From the NCBI RefSeq assembly GCF_000330505.1, contig NW_004440426.1, positions 665,746 to 717,288 of the forward strand: 51,543 nucleotides of DNA, written 5' to 3'. This DNA comes from Entamoeba invadens IP1. Its lineage: Eukaryota > Evosea > Mastigamoebida > Endamoebidae. The position numbers and the translations under genes are program-made. Under the pieces are notes generated by a model. The model was not told the origin of the DNA. It saw nothing but the letters and a program-made list of their open reading frames with translations, and ran no database searches. The stretch's first letter is position 1, and each line of letters begins with the position of its first letter. Shown piece by piece: positions 11,201 through 19,952 of this stretch.

Positions 11201-12047
11201 ACAAAATGTACTCTAAAAATGGGACGGCGCCATTCTCTGCAAAGAAAAGCGTCTTCACCTCGGACCCAATGAGTTTCCTGAGCTCAGTGAGGACTATTTC
11301 CATTAGCCCAATTGGCACTTCCGACAGTCCACCGGGTGGGATGACACACGAGAGAGTGATAGTCTTAGAAAATGAAGGCAACAACAATGCGCAGATGTGT
11401 TCTGCAATACACAAAAAAGTTTTGTAAGTCTCCTTCTTCAGTAACTTCTCGAGGAACTTGTCGATAAATTCCATCGCAAGTTCTTTTTCAACAACAGAAA
11501 CACCAATTGGAGTTGGGACAAATGGCTCGTTGACTAACGCAGGGAATGGGGCGTTTGGTGGTAAGTCGATCAAACTCCCGATGTTCATAGTAGATAACAA
11601 GAGTCGCGCGAATTGTGAATTGTACTCATTTTTGAATTCGAAAACAGTGAGTAGGGTATCATAAGCAGCTCTTCTAAGTGTTGGGTCTGTTCCCAATGAC
11701 AAGTAATTTTCTAAGAGAGTGAAGAGGGACTCGAAGACATGGAATTCGTTATAAGGAAATACTTTCCCAGCAAATTCGACTAATTTCAAATGGGACATCG
11801 CTATTTTTGCAGATTGTTTTCCTTTTTTACAATGAAGGACTTGACCAGTGGTATACTCGGATAAGACTAATCCAGTGATGGAATGGTTCACTTTACAAAA
11901 AGAAACGATGTCACTATCTTCTTCAATCAACGACTGAAGATATTTGAACTTGTTTGCATTCGACTCTTTGGGTTCTAACATCAATGCGCGTTTCTTGCGG
12001 ATTTTCTTGTCCTTCTCGACTTGCTCCTTTTGCTGTTTGGTCGACAT
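8223..12047 (-). CDS. large Rap/Ral-GAP domain protein (tuberin/RalGAP-like)
   Basis: A 1274-residue protein. It begins with a basic, charged segment (1-35), followed by about 1000 residues of helical, HEAT/ARM-like sequence without named motifs. The C-terminal 200 residues resemble the Rap-GAP fold: a FSRGIGEEIEMSKFNGYCGNL block near 1083, VLYFKSSTREAIYYEML near 1113, KIKVLDENVVTVW near 1141, and a final segment ending FGPLLDNMIVPEDLLPQLVR. Members of this group stimulate GTP hydrolysis on Rap, Ral or Rheb-type GTPases. In active members an Asn sits in a GNDIV-type motif; here the aligned residues are LDENV, so activity or a non-catalytic partner role (as in RalGAP beta) is open. The first ATG is used and no intron is needed. 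The three-letter family call is good; the exact subfamily is uncertain. Confidence 0.75.
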   Translation of the reverse strand: MSTKQQKEQVEKDKKIRKKRALMLEPKESNANKFKYLQSLIEEDSDIVSFCKVNHSITGLVLSEYTTGQVLHCKKGKQSAKIAMSHLKLVEFAGKVFPYNEFHVFESLFTLLENYLSLGTDPTLRRAAYDTLLTVFEFKNEYNSQFARLLLSTMNIGSLIDLPPNAPFPALVNEPFVPTPIGVSVVEKELAMEFIDKFLEKLLKKETYKTFLCIAEHICALLLPSFSKTITLSCVIPPGGLSEVPIGLMEIVLTELRKLIGSEVKTLFFAENGAVPFLEYILSTALNFSPEKYKNGLNYFTFFFTQFVAKTDTAAAFEEALGPERLLEFRRFVVQCADIPFERAEMNPMIQDFTAALHVEMMELLRHDLDLMDDMKDLLIATLVNNINKLLVCYRDDAVGSLADTIIMLYVKWRHSATAYSKLYDMLHQFYSSVGLLKQLCQKYVHVTLDLITPKQVDQGANNNPTVRYKTTEAVYVFPKKDPTFSDMLTFKSVELFELWEGLWFMLQETCVEPGVKDVVGTIRLVGELLIKFNPTFKVNLMDVFGTYYLRALSSVEDPAIRCIAGLGLCDLFVNDKRYVIEAYSTFYESVVPLIPEDPYAFLLALKDVFSLRMPGCTRLIVPMISMLQQLRVVPEKSHENVPTKIIGLLNSMLYCEKMFPSVLQIMQFEETLGPFPDAFFAAQKHLMTLFQDETSQDTLLWSMACHLHLLVVEKNNTQLPLDILKCILAYLPTGRYQTVCQIISSFSRLKPVLPVPLLRELHSTAFQSIPSLSNQTSGCLIFAMLEYLLSPEISPVVHSLEIGPQIVEGLASALHMDSTHNGLYKAVAPEAAEAYLGTYFSALGTEAAMMVNSPGDDITETTMWFCNGNTIYSLSHPHESDVVTITVRNSVGRFVFTFDEAQVTGWSKTVEKLEILGKVTEGNGVVPEKIYTDVNDISKLIDSTPEELIWDFPTEIKKREDFFGNLKMVTDECVSMRKQLEAIPKQKIEIMPPRVVEKMPIGIIEPIKTGMLMTELFFIDALAISSGLTSLPSHEKFRASIIGLDKTPSRRTHGLSIVYVRRGDDKNMVLKEEEASKRYINFSRGIGEEIEMSKFNGYCGNLERNGSEGSTVLYFKSSTREAIYYEMLRIPTNGNEEKKIKVLDENVVTVWDENGEETQFKDEVKGARIVVKPGMCGVDAIEIYRKKDVRVFGPLLDNMIVPEDLLPQLVRETDFNADDCVNQRTVGDNILFPFLKRKGIIEEIIPKNPTFSQKGYLSTINVLLDDKELRDAK

Positions 12048-12617
12048 ATTCTTGGGGATTTTTCAGTTCTTAGTCCTTCAAACTCACAATTAGAAACGCT
12101 TTTCTTTTCTTAACTTCATTTTTGATATTATTAATTGAACTTTTTTGAGTAATTCAATGGGATTAGTATTCGTTTATTTATTTCAATGTGCACTTTTGGG
12201 AGGATAATTGAAGATAACACTGGTATGTTTTTCTTTTCAATATGAAATGGTTTTTTATAATTATTAACAGTTTCAAGTAAAATACCAATACTTAATAAAT
12301 GGAATAATAATTTTTATTATTATATTATAATTTATTTGTTTTTGTTATTTATTTGTTGAAATGCGACTATGGAAAAATAAATAACTTTTCATTATTTTTT
12401 TATAATCATTAATTTACTTGTTATTGTATTATAGTTTTGAATAATTATGTAAACTGATTGTTTTATTAAAAAAATTATTCATTAATTTAAAAAAAAAATT
12501 AATTTAATTTTGGTTTTTTGAATTTAAAATATAATAAAATAATTTTATCAAAATATTCTTGGTTTAAAATTAAATAAATAATTGATACCAATTGAATCTT
12601 TTTAACTCATAACTATT

Positions 12618-12689
12618 AATTTATAATTTATAATTTATAATTTATAATTTATAATTTATAATTTATAATTTATAATTTATAATTTATAA
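12618..12689. repeat. (AATTTAT)n heptamer tandem repeat
   Basis: About ten perfect head-to-tail copies of AATTTAT run directly into the N run. The true copy number is unknown because the assembly stops here. Confidence 0.95.
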
Positions 12690-12789
12690 NNNNNNNNNNN
12701 NNNNNNNNNNNNNNNNNNNNNNNNNNNNNNNNNNNNNNNNNNNNNNNNNNNNNNNNNNNNNNNNNNNNNNNNNNNNNNNNNNNNNNNNN
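12690..12789. other. assembly gap (100 N)
   Basis: Exactly 100 N, a common placeholder length, placed at the edge of the heptamer array. The real length cannot be judged from the sequence. Confidence 0.98.
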
Positions 12790-13111
12790 GTACGAATTTA
12801 TAAGAGAAAATAAACATTTTAGTTATAAAATGGTGACGTTGGTAATTAGGAGTGTGGTTTTGGAAACTCTGATTTAATTACTAAAATTAACAATTATTAA
12901 AGTTTTAAAACTAATAACAAAGTTATAAACAAGACAACAAATCATTAATGACTCAATTTTTTTTTGAAAAACTCAACAACAAATTACAAATATTTAACAC
13001 ATAAAAATGAAACGTTTTGATAATGAGTTTTTATTTTATTTAATAAAAAAGTTATTTTTGCTAATGAATTTGTGTTTTTTTTTTCGAAATGATACACGAC
13101 AAAATGGTAGG

Positions 13112-13142
13112 ATTTTGTGATGTGAATAAAACATCACAAAAT
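13112..13142. repeat. perfect 12-bp inverted repeat with 7-base loop
   Basis: ATTTTGTGATGT and ACATCACAAAAT flank the loop GAATAAA. The arms contain GTGATG/CATCAC, so this is more than an AT run. Function unknown. Confidence 0.7.
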
Positions 13143-14198
13143 TTTCTTTTTGTTGTTGTGCTAAGTCTGCTTAGGTTTAAACAAAAGCAATGGATGATAA
13201 GAAAATACTGGGTTTTATCGATATTTCGAAATATAAAAAAATTAAGATCGTTATCATATGACTGTCACCAACAAAGTGTAGTTTTGGTGGTAATTATCGT
13301 TTATATGACTATTGAAAATTTTCAATAATATGATCGATTGACGATGTAGTGAATGGTATTATACAAGTTGTAATTAAAATTTTGTTGTTCAAAAAATTCC
13401 TTTTGATGGATCTTAGGTAATTGAGTACTCATTTGTAAAGTATTTAAATTAAAAAAAACTGACTCAAAATTGGTTCGAATAAGAAAAGAGTTTTTAAAAA
13501 AAAATTAATATAAAAAATTCGTAAATTTTGCTCTTACTTATTTTTATTTCTGAAAAAAAGATATAGTTTATGAAAGTGTTTAAACAAAATTTAAATTAAT
13601 TTACGAAAAACTCCTTGTTTATTATTATTAACTTTTAATATTTGTTTTTAAAAGATTATTTTTTTAAAATATTGAATTTCCATTTTTTTTGGTTATTAAA
13701 AAATGGAATAATAACAAAATCATATTTATTTTCAATTTTACAAAAAAATAAAACAAATACAAACACACAACTGTCTAATCTAAACACAAATCATTTAAAA
13801 TATACAAATTCTTTAACTTTATTTTTAATTGTTTTATTTTTCAATAATATGTCATTCAATTTTTCTATTTTTTTAGTAAAACTTTACTCAACAATTCAAC
13901 AATTCAACAATCACTTTCTCAATTGTTTGTTCTTTGATTTTTAGATAATTCTTGTGATTATTGTAGTTGAGAGGTTTCTTTTATTGGAACACAATCGACA
14001 ATTTTGCAAATATATATTTCCTTTTAATAACATTTCGTTAACCGATAAAATACAAGTAAAATTATCATTTTTGTGAAAAAAAAACGCGAATCAATGCATC
14101 TTTGTTTTAAAGACATCACCACATCATTGTCTGATGACTTTTTATTCTTGTGTACATGACGTAAAAAAGTGAACTTCTAATTCCTCAAACCACTCATA

Positions 14199-16715
14199 AT
14201 GGCAACAGAACCAAAGTCATCATTAAAAAGTGTTTCTCCGTCGCATTCCCATAGTGACGCACATTCAACCACTTCGATTATTCCACTGAACATTACGAAG
14301 TTGTCTAAAAGTGTCTTTTCAAACACAACATTCACTGCATTAGAAGTCCCTAGTCAGATCGTTTCAATTGAAGACTCGACTTTTTCGTGGTGTGCCACTT
14401 TGGAGAGGATAGTCTTACCACAAAGCCTTACTACTTTAGGACGAAAAGTGTTTGAACATTGTATAAATTTGACTTCTGTTCTCCTCCCCTCAAATTTAAC
14501 TGTTTTGCCATCTGGGTTGTTCATTTCCTGTGCCTTAACCACTTTTGTGTTTCCTCCAAAATTGATGAAAATTGGCGATTCGTGTTTTTCGAATGGGAAA
14601 TTTCAATCGCTCGACATTCCAAACACCGTGGAATATATCGGTGAGCGCGCGTTCGCTTCAAATTACAACCTTTCGAGTATTTCAATTCCCGACTCGGTGA
14701 CTTTCGTTGGTATTGGCGTGTTCGAGGCGTGCACAAAACTGACTCAATTGACTCTTCCAAACACCTTAAAAGCACTTCCGTCTTGTTTCTTGAAAGAGTG
14801 TGCGTTCACTTCCTTTTCGATGCATTCAACTATAACAAAGATCGGAGACATGGCGTTCGCAAGTAATTTTTCTCTCAAAGAAATGACTCTTCCAGACTCC
14901 GTTGAGCAAATTGGAAATTATGTTTACTCTTTAAACGAGAAATTGAGCGCGATAACTCTCTCTGAAACGATGAAAGAAATTCGCAATGCCGCATTTTCAG
15001 GGTGTTCGTCCCTCAAAGAAATCAAACTCCCAAACCATCTCGTCCGACTTGGCAATTGTTGCTTTAAAAATTGTGGATTGACTCAAGTCGAGATCCCCAC
15101 GAGTGTCGAGAAAATCGGCGAGAAGTGCTTCTACGAAAATTCAAATTTGAAAATCGTCGCGATTTTGTCGCATGCGAAAAAGCTGCGAAATTCGACTTTT
15201 GAGAAGTGCAGAAATTTAGTGAAAATTGCGTTCCATGGAAACGTCGAGAAATTTGGGGACTCCTGTTTCTCTGAATGTGCGTCCCTCTGCACAATTCCAC
15301 TTGTCAAAAGTCTTAAGTCGTTTGGGAAACGGTGTTTCTATGGAATGAAAAATGCGATCGACGTTGATATCCCGACGACGATATCTGAAATATCGAAATC
15401 TGCGTTTGTTGAATGTGAGAAACTTGAGAGTGTCTTAATCCCATTTTCTGTCACAAAGATCGAAGAATTTGCGTTCAAAAACTGCTCCAATTTGAGGAAG
15501 GCGATTATCGAAACTCACGACGACGTCGCGGAAACAGTGTTTGTTGAAATTGAAAAGTACTCCTTTGCGAATTGTAGTAAACTTGAGATCATTGGACTCC
15601 CGCAGAATTTAATGAAAATTGGAGAAAACTGTTTTGCGAATTGCATTTCTCTTGAGAACATCGACATCCCCAACAGCGTGATTTGTGTGAAAGACTACGC
15701 GTTTTCTAATTGCAAAAAACTGAAAGTATTCAACTGCGGGAAGTCGACTCTTTTCGAAAAAGGCGCCTTTGACTTCTGTAACACCCTCACACCACCGCAA
15801 AACCCTAAATTTTGTCTTTGCCCACAAAACGTCGGCGAGAAGAAGTCAAGCACTTTTAATGTGCCAGAAAAGTATCGCGCGATTGTCAACGGGACGTTTG
15901 ATGTGAATGAAAAGCTTGAGAAAGTGACAATACCCGATAGTGTCACTTACATTGGAAATTTGATTTTTGTGAACAACGAGAAACTGAGAAGTGTGAAGTT
16001 TTCGAACGCGTTGAAAAAAATTCCTGACGAGATTTTTAAAAGTCTTGAATTTCTCGAGGAAGTGATTCTCCCCGAGCATTTAATAGTCATCGGCTACCAA
16101 AGTTTTGCGGGGTGCAAACGCATTGAAAGAATTGCTCTTCCAAAAAGCATCACAAAAATTGGTGCGAAATGCTTTGATGGATGTAAGAAATTGTCTGAAA
16201 TTGTCATCGAAGGAAACATTCGAGTGATTAAAGACAAAACATTTTTTGAGTGTAAAGAACTTCAAAGATGTGTGTTGCCGTCGTCTCTTGAAAAAATAGG
16301 AATTTCCGCATTCGAACAGTGTGACAAACTGAAAGTGTTAAACATCCCCGAAAACGTTGTGGAAATTGGGGAGTGCGCCTTCGCTGAGTGTCGCAACTTG
16401 CGACTTTTTGAAATTCCCAAAAATGTTACAGTCATGAAGAATGAAATTCTGAAATGTTGTGAAAAGCTTGAAAGGGTTAAAATTGGTGAGAGTGTTGAAG
16501 TGATAGGAAGTCGTTGTTTTAGTGACTGCAAAGAATTGTCTCAAATTGAAGTTGGAAAAAGTGTTCGTAAAGTCGAAGAGTTGACATTTGAAAAGTGCAA
16601 AAAACTGAAAGAAATCAGTTTCCCTCTGACTCTTCAAAAAATCAGTCGCAATTGTTTTAATGGGTGTAATAGTTTAAGTGTTATAAATGTACCAAAAGGT
16701 GTCGATTGGCAGTGA
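14199..16715 (+). CDS. BspA-like leucine-rich-repeat protein
   Basis: An 838-residue protein made almost wholly of about 23-residue LRR_5/BspA-type repeats of the pattern I-P-x-S-V-x-x-I-G-x-x-x-F-x-x-C-x-x-L, from about residue 25 to the C-terminus. The first 25 residues are Ser/His-rich and lack a clear signal peptide, and no membrane helix is visible. BspA-like proteins were first described in Treponema and Tannerella. They are expanded in Entamoeba and Trichomonas, where some are found at the surface without a classical signal. Roles in adhesion are proposed for the family, not shown here. The ATG at 14199 is the first in frame after a stop-rich spacer. There is no intron. Many antisense frames overlap it and are by-products of the repeats. 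Confidence 0.92.
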   Translation: MATEPKSSLKSVSPSHSHSDAHSTTSIIPLNITKLSKSVFSNTTFTALEVPSQIVSIEDSTFSWCATLERIVLPQSLTTLGRKVFEHCINLTSVLLPSNLTVLPSGLFISCALTTFVFPPKLMKIGDSCFSNGKFQSLDIPNTVEYIGERAFASNYNLSSISIPDSVTFVGIGVFEACTKLTQLTLPNTLKALPSCFLKECAFTSFSMHSTITKIGDMAFASNFSLKEMTLPDSVEQIGNYVYSLNEKLSAITLSETMKEIRNAAFSGCSSLKEIKLPNHLVRLGNCCFKNCGLTQVEIPTSVEKIGEKCFYENSNLKIVAILSHAKKLRNSTFEKCRNLVKIAFHGNVEKFGDSCFSECASLCTIPLVKSLKSFGKRCFYGMKNAIDVDIPTTISEISKSAFVECEKLESVLIPFSVTKIEEFAFKNCSNLRKAIIETHDDVAETVFVEIEKYSFANCSKLEIIGLPQNLMKIGENCFANCISLENIDIPNSVICVKDYAFSNCKKLKVFNCGKSTLFEKGAFDFCNTLTPPQNPKFCLCPQNVGEKKSSTFNVPEKYRAIVNGTFDVNEKLEKVTIPDSVTYIGNLIFVNNEKLRSVKFSNALKKIPDEIFKSLEFLEEVILPEHLIVIGYQSFAGCKRIERIALPKSITKIGAKCFDGCKKLSEIVIEGNIRVIKDKTFFECKELQRCVLPSSLEKIGISAFEQCDKLKVLNIPENVVEIGECAFAECRNLRLFEIPKNVTVMKNEILKCCEKLERVKIGESVEVIGSRCFSDCKELSQIEVGKSVRKVEELTFEKCKKLKEISFPLTLQKISRNCFNGCNSLSVINVPKGVDWQ

Positions 16716-16975
16716 ATTAAGTACTTGTTAGTGTAATTAGTTGTTTAAATTATTCAAACAAAATCAACACAACATTATTATTGTTTGTAATTATAGTTTA
16801 TGTATCATATTCATAACTATAATATTTGTTTATATTTGTTAATGAATTTATTTATCTTCTAGTAAATAAACTATTTTTATAATTATATTTTGTATATTCT
16901 TAATATTATTTATCTTAGTTTTAAAATAAGATAAATACATATTAGACATAATTATTATAAAGGATATAAATAAGT

Positions 16976-17048
16976 GCCTTCCTAGCTCAGTCGGTAGAGC
17001 GTGCGGCTTTTAACCGTAAGGTCGGGGGTTCGAGCCCCCCGGGGGGCG
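16976..17048 (+). tRNA. tRNA-Lys (anticodon TTT)
   Basis: A complete cloverleaf of 73 nt. Acceptor GCCTTCC pairs with GGGGGGC through two G-T pairs, the anticodon stem is TGCGG/CCGTA with loop CTTTTAA, and the T arm is GGGGG-TTCGAGC-CCCCC. There is no intron. A T-run follows directly (pol III terminator-like). It stands alone between the 3' ends of the LRR and RRM genes. Confidence 0.96.
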
Positions 17049-17143
17049 TTTTTATTTTTCACTTTTTTCAAAATAAAATAACTATTAATAAAAAACCAAT
17101 ACTTACTAGTACATTACCCTCTTCGACAAACAAACAGACACAT

Positions 17144-18061
17144 TCAATTAAATGATTCCTTTCCCCACATACAATTCAAGCATCCTCCATTCAATTGGTA
17201 TCCATTTAGCATCATAATAGCCTTTGTAGCGTTATCATGTGACACAAACCTGACAAACCCATAAGCTTTTTCCGCATCTGTTCTCATTATTTTCAGATCA
17301 ATGATTTCTCCAAAGTCCCCAAATAACTTCCTCATTGTACTTTCTTCAGTCTCTTTAGGAATTCCTCCGACATAAACATTGTTATTTGTGTTCGATGTTT
17401 CTCGAGATATTTCGTCAAACCCTCTCTTCACTGTTTCAGTGGGTTTCTGTGTGGCTGTCCCCCAATTCACTTTAACTGTCCTTCCTTGAATCTTTTCTCC
17501 ATTCATCATCTGCATCGCAGTTTCAGCGTCTTCTTTTCTTATAAAAGTGACAAAGCCATAGCCCTGTGACTTCCCTGACTGTGAGTACCGTAACACTCTC
17601 GCGTCGGAGACTCTCCCAAACTTCGCAAAGTTTTGGTAAAGAATTTCGTTCGTCACTTCCGTATGAAGACCACCAACAAACAACTTAAATGACCCTTTGG
17701 CATCACTCTGTGAGTCGTGCGTCCAATTCACCTTCAACTCCTTCCCGTACACAAGTCGACCGTTCATGTTCTCCTTCGCAAACTCCGCCGTTGTGTGGTC
17801 GATGAATTCAATAAACCCATATCTGGCGTGTGTGCCTGTTTTGTCTTTCATTATTTTACACGAGACTACGTGACCGACTATGGAAAAGATCCGACTTAAC
17901 AAAGTTTCGTCGACAGACTCATGTAATCCAGCAACGTGCACTGATTTCGAATTTTCAAACGGTACTTGTTGAACTTCTGACGCGAGTGGCTGCGACTCAA
18001 ATCGGTCGTAGCGAGGTTGTTGGAATGATGATGGGTAACGGGGTGGTACGTTGTAGTTCAT
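17144..18061 (-). CDS. three-RRM RNA-binding protein (TIA-1/Pub1/Nam8-like arrangement)
   Basis: A 305-residue protein with three RNA recognition motifs at about 39-113, 124-200 and 227-300. The RNP1 cores are YGFIEF, YGFVTF and YGFVRF, and the RNP2 cores are VHVAGL, LFVGGL and VYVGGI. The first 38 residues are Gln/Pro/Tyr-rich. Three closely spaced RRMs in a small protein are typical of TIA-1, yeast Pub1 and Nam8, which act in splicing or mRNA stability and translation; the exact role here is inferred. It ends 95 bases from tRNA-Lys, on the opposite strand. An ACTATAAAC word lies about 40 bases before the ATG. Confidence 0.9.
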   Translation of the reverse strand: MNYNVPPRYPSSFQQPRYDRFESQPLASEVQQVPFENSKSVHVAGLHESVDETLLSRIFSIVGHVVSCKIMKDKTGTHARYGFIEFIDHTTAEFAKENMNGRLVYGKELKVNWTHDSQSDAKGSFKLFVGGLHTEVTNEILYQNFAKFGRVSDARVLRYSQSGKSQGYGFVTFIRKEDAETAMQMMNGEKIQGRTVKVNWGTATQKPTETVKRGFDEISRETSNTNNNVYVGGIPKETEESTMRKLFGDFGEIIDLKIMRTDAEKAYGFVRFVSHDNATKAIMMLNGYQLNGGCLNCMWGKESFN

Positions 18062-18462
18062 TCAATAATATTAATAGTTCTTTTAATGGTTTTTGTTTAT
18101 AGTTTTAACTAATATATTCTAATACATTTATTTATTATTTATTTTTAACTTTTTATAAGCAAATTAATTCATAAAATTTAAAAAACTTATTTTTATTATT
18201 ATTATATTATATATTAATAAGTTTTACTACTGTTCTATTTTTATTATATTATTATATATATTTACTATAGAAAACAAATAAAATAAAAAAACATATTTTA
18301 ATTTTATAGTAAATTATATTATTATTATTACAATTTGTTTTTCAGTCTGACACCAATAAATAATGTTTTTCCCGACATTTTATGGTTTTTTATTTCATTA
18401 TTACAACGAATTAATAGAGAAAGAATAACTTATGACCATCTATAAAACCACAATCCATATTA
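18062..18462. other. AT-rich divergent intergenic region
   Basis: Separates two divergently transcribed genes and so carries both promoters. A TATA-like word at 18441-18449 serves the right-hand gene. Otherwise it is a run of TTATTA-type sequence. Confidence 0.6.
18441..18449 (+). promoter_or_regulatory. TATA-like box
   Basis: TATAAAACC lies 14 bases before the ATG at 18463, which would give an extremely short leader or a start further downstream. Assigned on word and spacing. Confidence 0.45.
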
Positions 18463-19092
18463 ATGGAAAGAGAAGGAATACCTTCAAATAAGGTTGAACA
18501 CAAAGAAGACAAACAAACAGACTCAAACTCTAACTCACGACAAACCCTAGTTTATACAACTGAAGTATCACAAAATAGTGACAGTAAAACAACAATTCAA
18601 CACTCGGAAACAATGACCCTCCCATCACCCATTGCAAACAAATCACTGAAAAAGATGAGTCGATTGGTGTCTGTCTCAAAATTGATTGCGCCAACAAACT
18701 CGATATCTTCCATTCACGTCACTCCACTTGAAAAAGTTGATTCCCCACACTCCACCGACAGTTTCGAATCACCCACAAAAGACTCAAAATCTATTCACCA
18801 AAAGAACTTCGAAAGTTCGCATAAAACGACTTCACCAGAGCACAAGAGTCAAACTGAAAAGACAAATGTCTCTGTTTTGAAAAGTACTGTATTGCTCAGT
18901 GAAGAGACTGTCCCTTTAGAGAAAGAGGTGCATTCAGACAATGAAGTGTTGGAAAGACAACGAAAAAGTCTAAGGTCGTGTTTTAATGTGTTCGGTGGGA
19001 AGGAAGAGTTTATGTCTAAGGAACAGTTTGAGAGAAAAAGGAAGAAAGAAATTGAGGAGCTCAAATTGTTTGCTAAGAGGAGATTTAAATGA
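18463..19092 (+). CDS. hypothetical Ser/Thr-rich protein with basic charged C-terminus
   Basis: A 209-residue protein I do not recognise. Residues 1-150 are hydrophilic and rich in Ser, Thr, Lys and His, and so probably disordered. The last 60 residues are more ordered: they contain FNVFGGKEEF and then a highly charged stretch (FERKRKKEIEELKLFAKRR) predicted helical. There is no signal peptide, membrane helix or known domain. It is accepted as a gene because it is a long, evenly coding frame with a balanced codon mix unlike the AT-rich flanks, has a TATA-like word upstream and fills the space between two sound genes. A nuclear or regulatory role would only be a guess. Confidence 0.7.
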   Translation: MEREGIPSNKVEHKEDKQTDSNSNSRQTLVYTTEVSQNSDSKTTIQHSETMTLPSPIANKSLKKMSRLVSVSKLIAPTNSISSIHVTPLEKVDSPHSTDSFESPTKDSKSIHQKNFESSHKTTSPEHKSQTEKTNVSVLKSTVLLSEETVPLEKEVHSDNEVLERQRKSLRSCFNVFGGKEEFMSKEQFERKRKKEIEELKLFAKRRFK

Positions 19093-19390
19093 GTTGTAAT
19101 GCTTTTATTTTAGGAGGATTTGCAGCAAAAATTCGGGTATTTAGAGTCATATTATTTTTCTTAATAGAGTATACTTTATAATATATATATTATAAGTATA
19201 GTTACTTATGTAATGGCCATGCACTTTTTTCTGTAATAGTTTTCTATTAAATTAACCATTTTAATAACATAAAAATAAAAAATAGATATCTTACACAAAA
19301 AATATTGTAATACGAGTTAATAAATTACAAAATCTCTAAGATATTAATCTTTTAAAAAAATTGCAGGAAAAAGTACTTAAAAAAAGATAA

Positions 19391-19641
19391 ATGGGTGATT
19401 ATGATGTGGTTATAGTATTATCAGTTTGTTGCAGATCTTTCGTCGATGTATTCTCAATTGATAGGTTATCCTTTGTACTGTGTTCTTCATGATTTTTTTG
19501 ATCATAAAAATGTGTTTCTTTTCATCGAACCTTCCCGAGTTTGAACACAACTTTACAAAAGTTATTCCAAACGAAAATGTCGACTTCACTGAGCTTGCCA
19601 GAAAGCTTGACACCCTTTCTCTTGACCCAAAGAATAAATAA
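19391..19641 (+). CDS. small single-pass membrane protein, 69 residues, one 41-nt intron
   Basis: Reconstructed from two exons, 19391-19423 and 19465-19641. The intron starts GTTTGTT and ends GATAG. Exon 1 encodes 11 residues (MGDYDVVIVLS) and exon 2 encodes 58, in phase 0, ending at TAA. The product has a membrane helix at about residues 5-27 and a polar C-terminal tail with FTKVIPNENVDFTELARKLD. It has no signal-peptide cleavage pattern, so it probably sits as an N-terminal anchor. The donor matches the five other introns in this window exactly (GTTTGTT). Without the intron the frame is interrupted and the gene is invisible. I do not recognise a family. Confidence comes from the phase, the donor match and the sudden coding-like codon use. 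Confidence 0.65.
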
Positions 19642-19870
19642 TTGTTAGTCTGTTTATTGTCATGAATATAATTAACGAGTTGTTTTTTATTTCTTTATAT
19701 TTACCATTTCCTGTCTTTTTCATAATAAATAACTCGTTAATTAAACGATTTGTTAATTAAATAAACGTGTTAATTGAGAATTCAAAAAATTATAGTAAAA
19801 CTAATTATAATGAACTATAATACAATACATTTTATTTACCAACAAAAAAAATACAAAAAGCCAATAAAAA

Positions 19871-19882
19871 CTATAAAAAAGC
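19871..19882 (+). promoter_or_regulatory. TATA-like box before CCT8
   Basis: CTATAAAAAAGC about 70 bases before the chosen ATG at 19953. The upstream in-frame extension begins with GTG and lies after this box, which argues for the later ATG. Confidence 0.35.
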
Positions 19883-19952
19883 TAATACATAATTAAACGT
19901 GTTATTCCTGAGTGAAGGCGGTATAATTTTAAGATCCAATAAACCCATACCA

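Larger units (their letters stand above)
12048..14198. other. 2.1-kb AT-rich intergenic region with a tandem repeat and an assembly gap
   Basis: Contains a heptamer array, 100 N and short inverted repeats: a hairpin at 13112-13142 and an 18-bp palindrome at 13310-13327 (TATTGAAAATTTTCAATA). Small frames at about 13089 and 13642 have a composition expected from AT-rich noncoding DNA and show no motif. Confidence 0.6.

Noticed and set aside
13089..13328. 79-residue plus-strand frame
   Set aside because: Overlaps a hairpin and a palindrome, has no family resemblance and no start element.
13642..13944. 100-residue plus-strand frame
   Set aside because: Phe/Leu/Asn-rich composition expected from AT-rich noncoding DNA; no motif, no promoter.
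14354..16637. Many antisense frames under the BspA-like gene
   Set aside because: Shadows created by the 23-residue repeat; none has motifs.
19899..19952. 18-residue N-terminal extension of CCT8
   Set aside because: Begins with GTG, not ATG, and the family N-terminus starts at the ATG at 19953.
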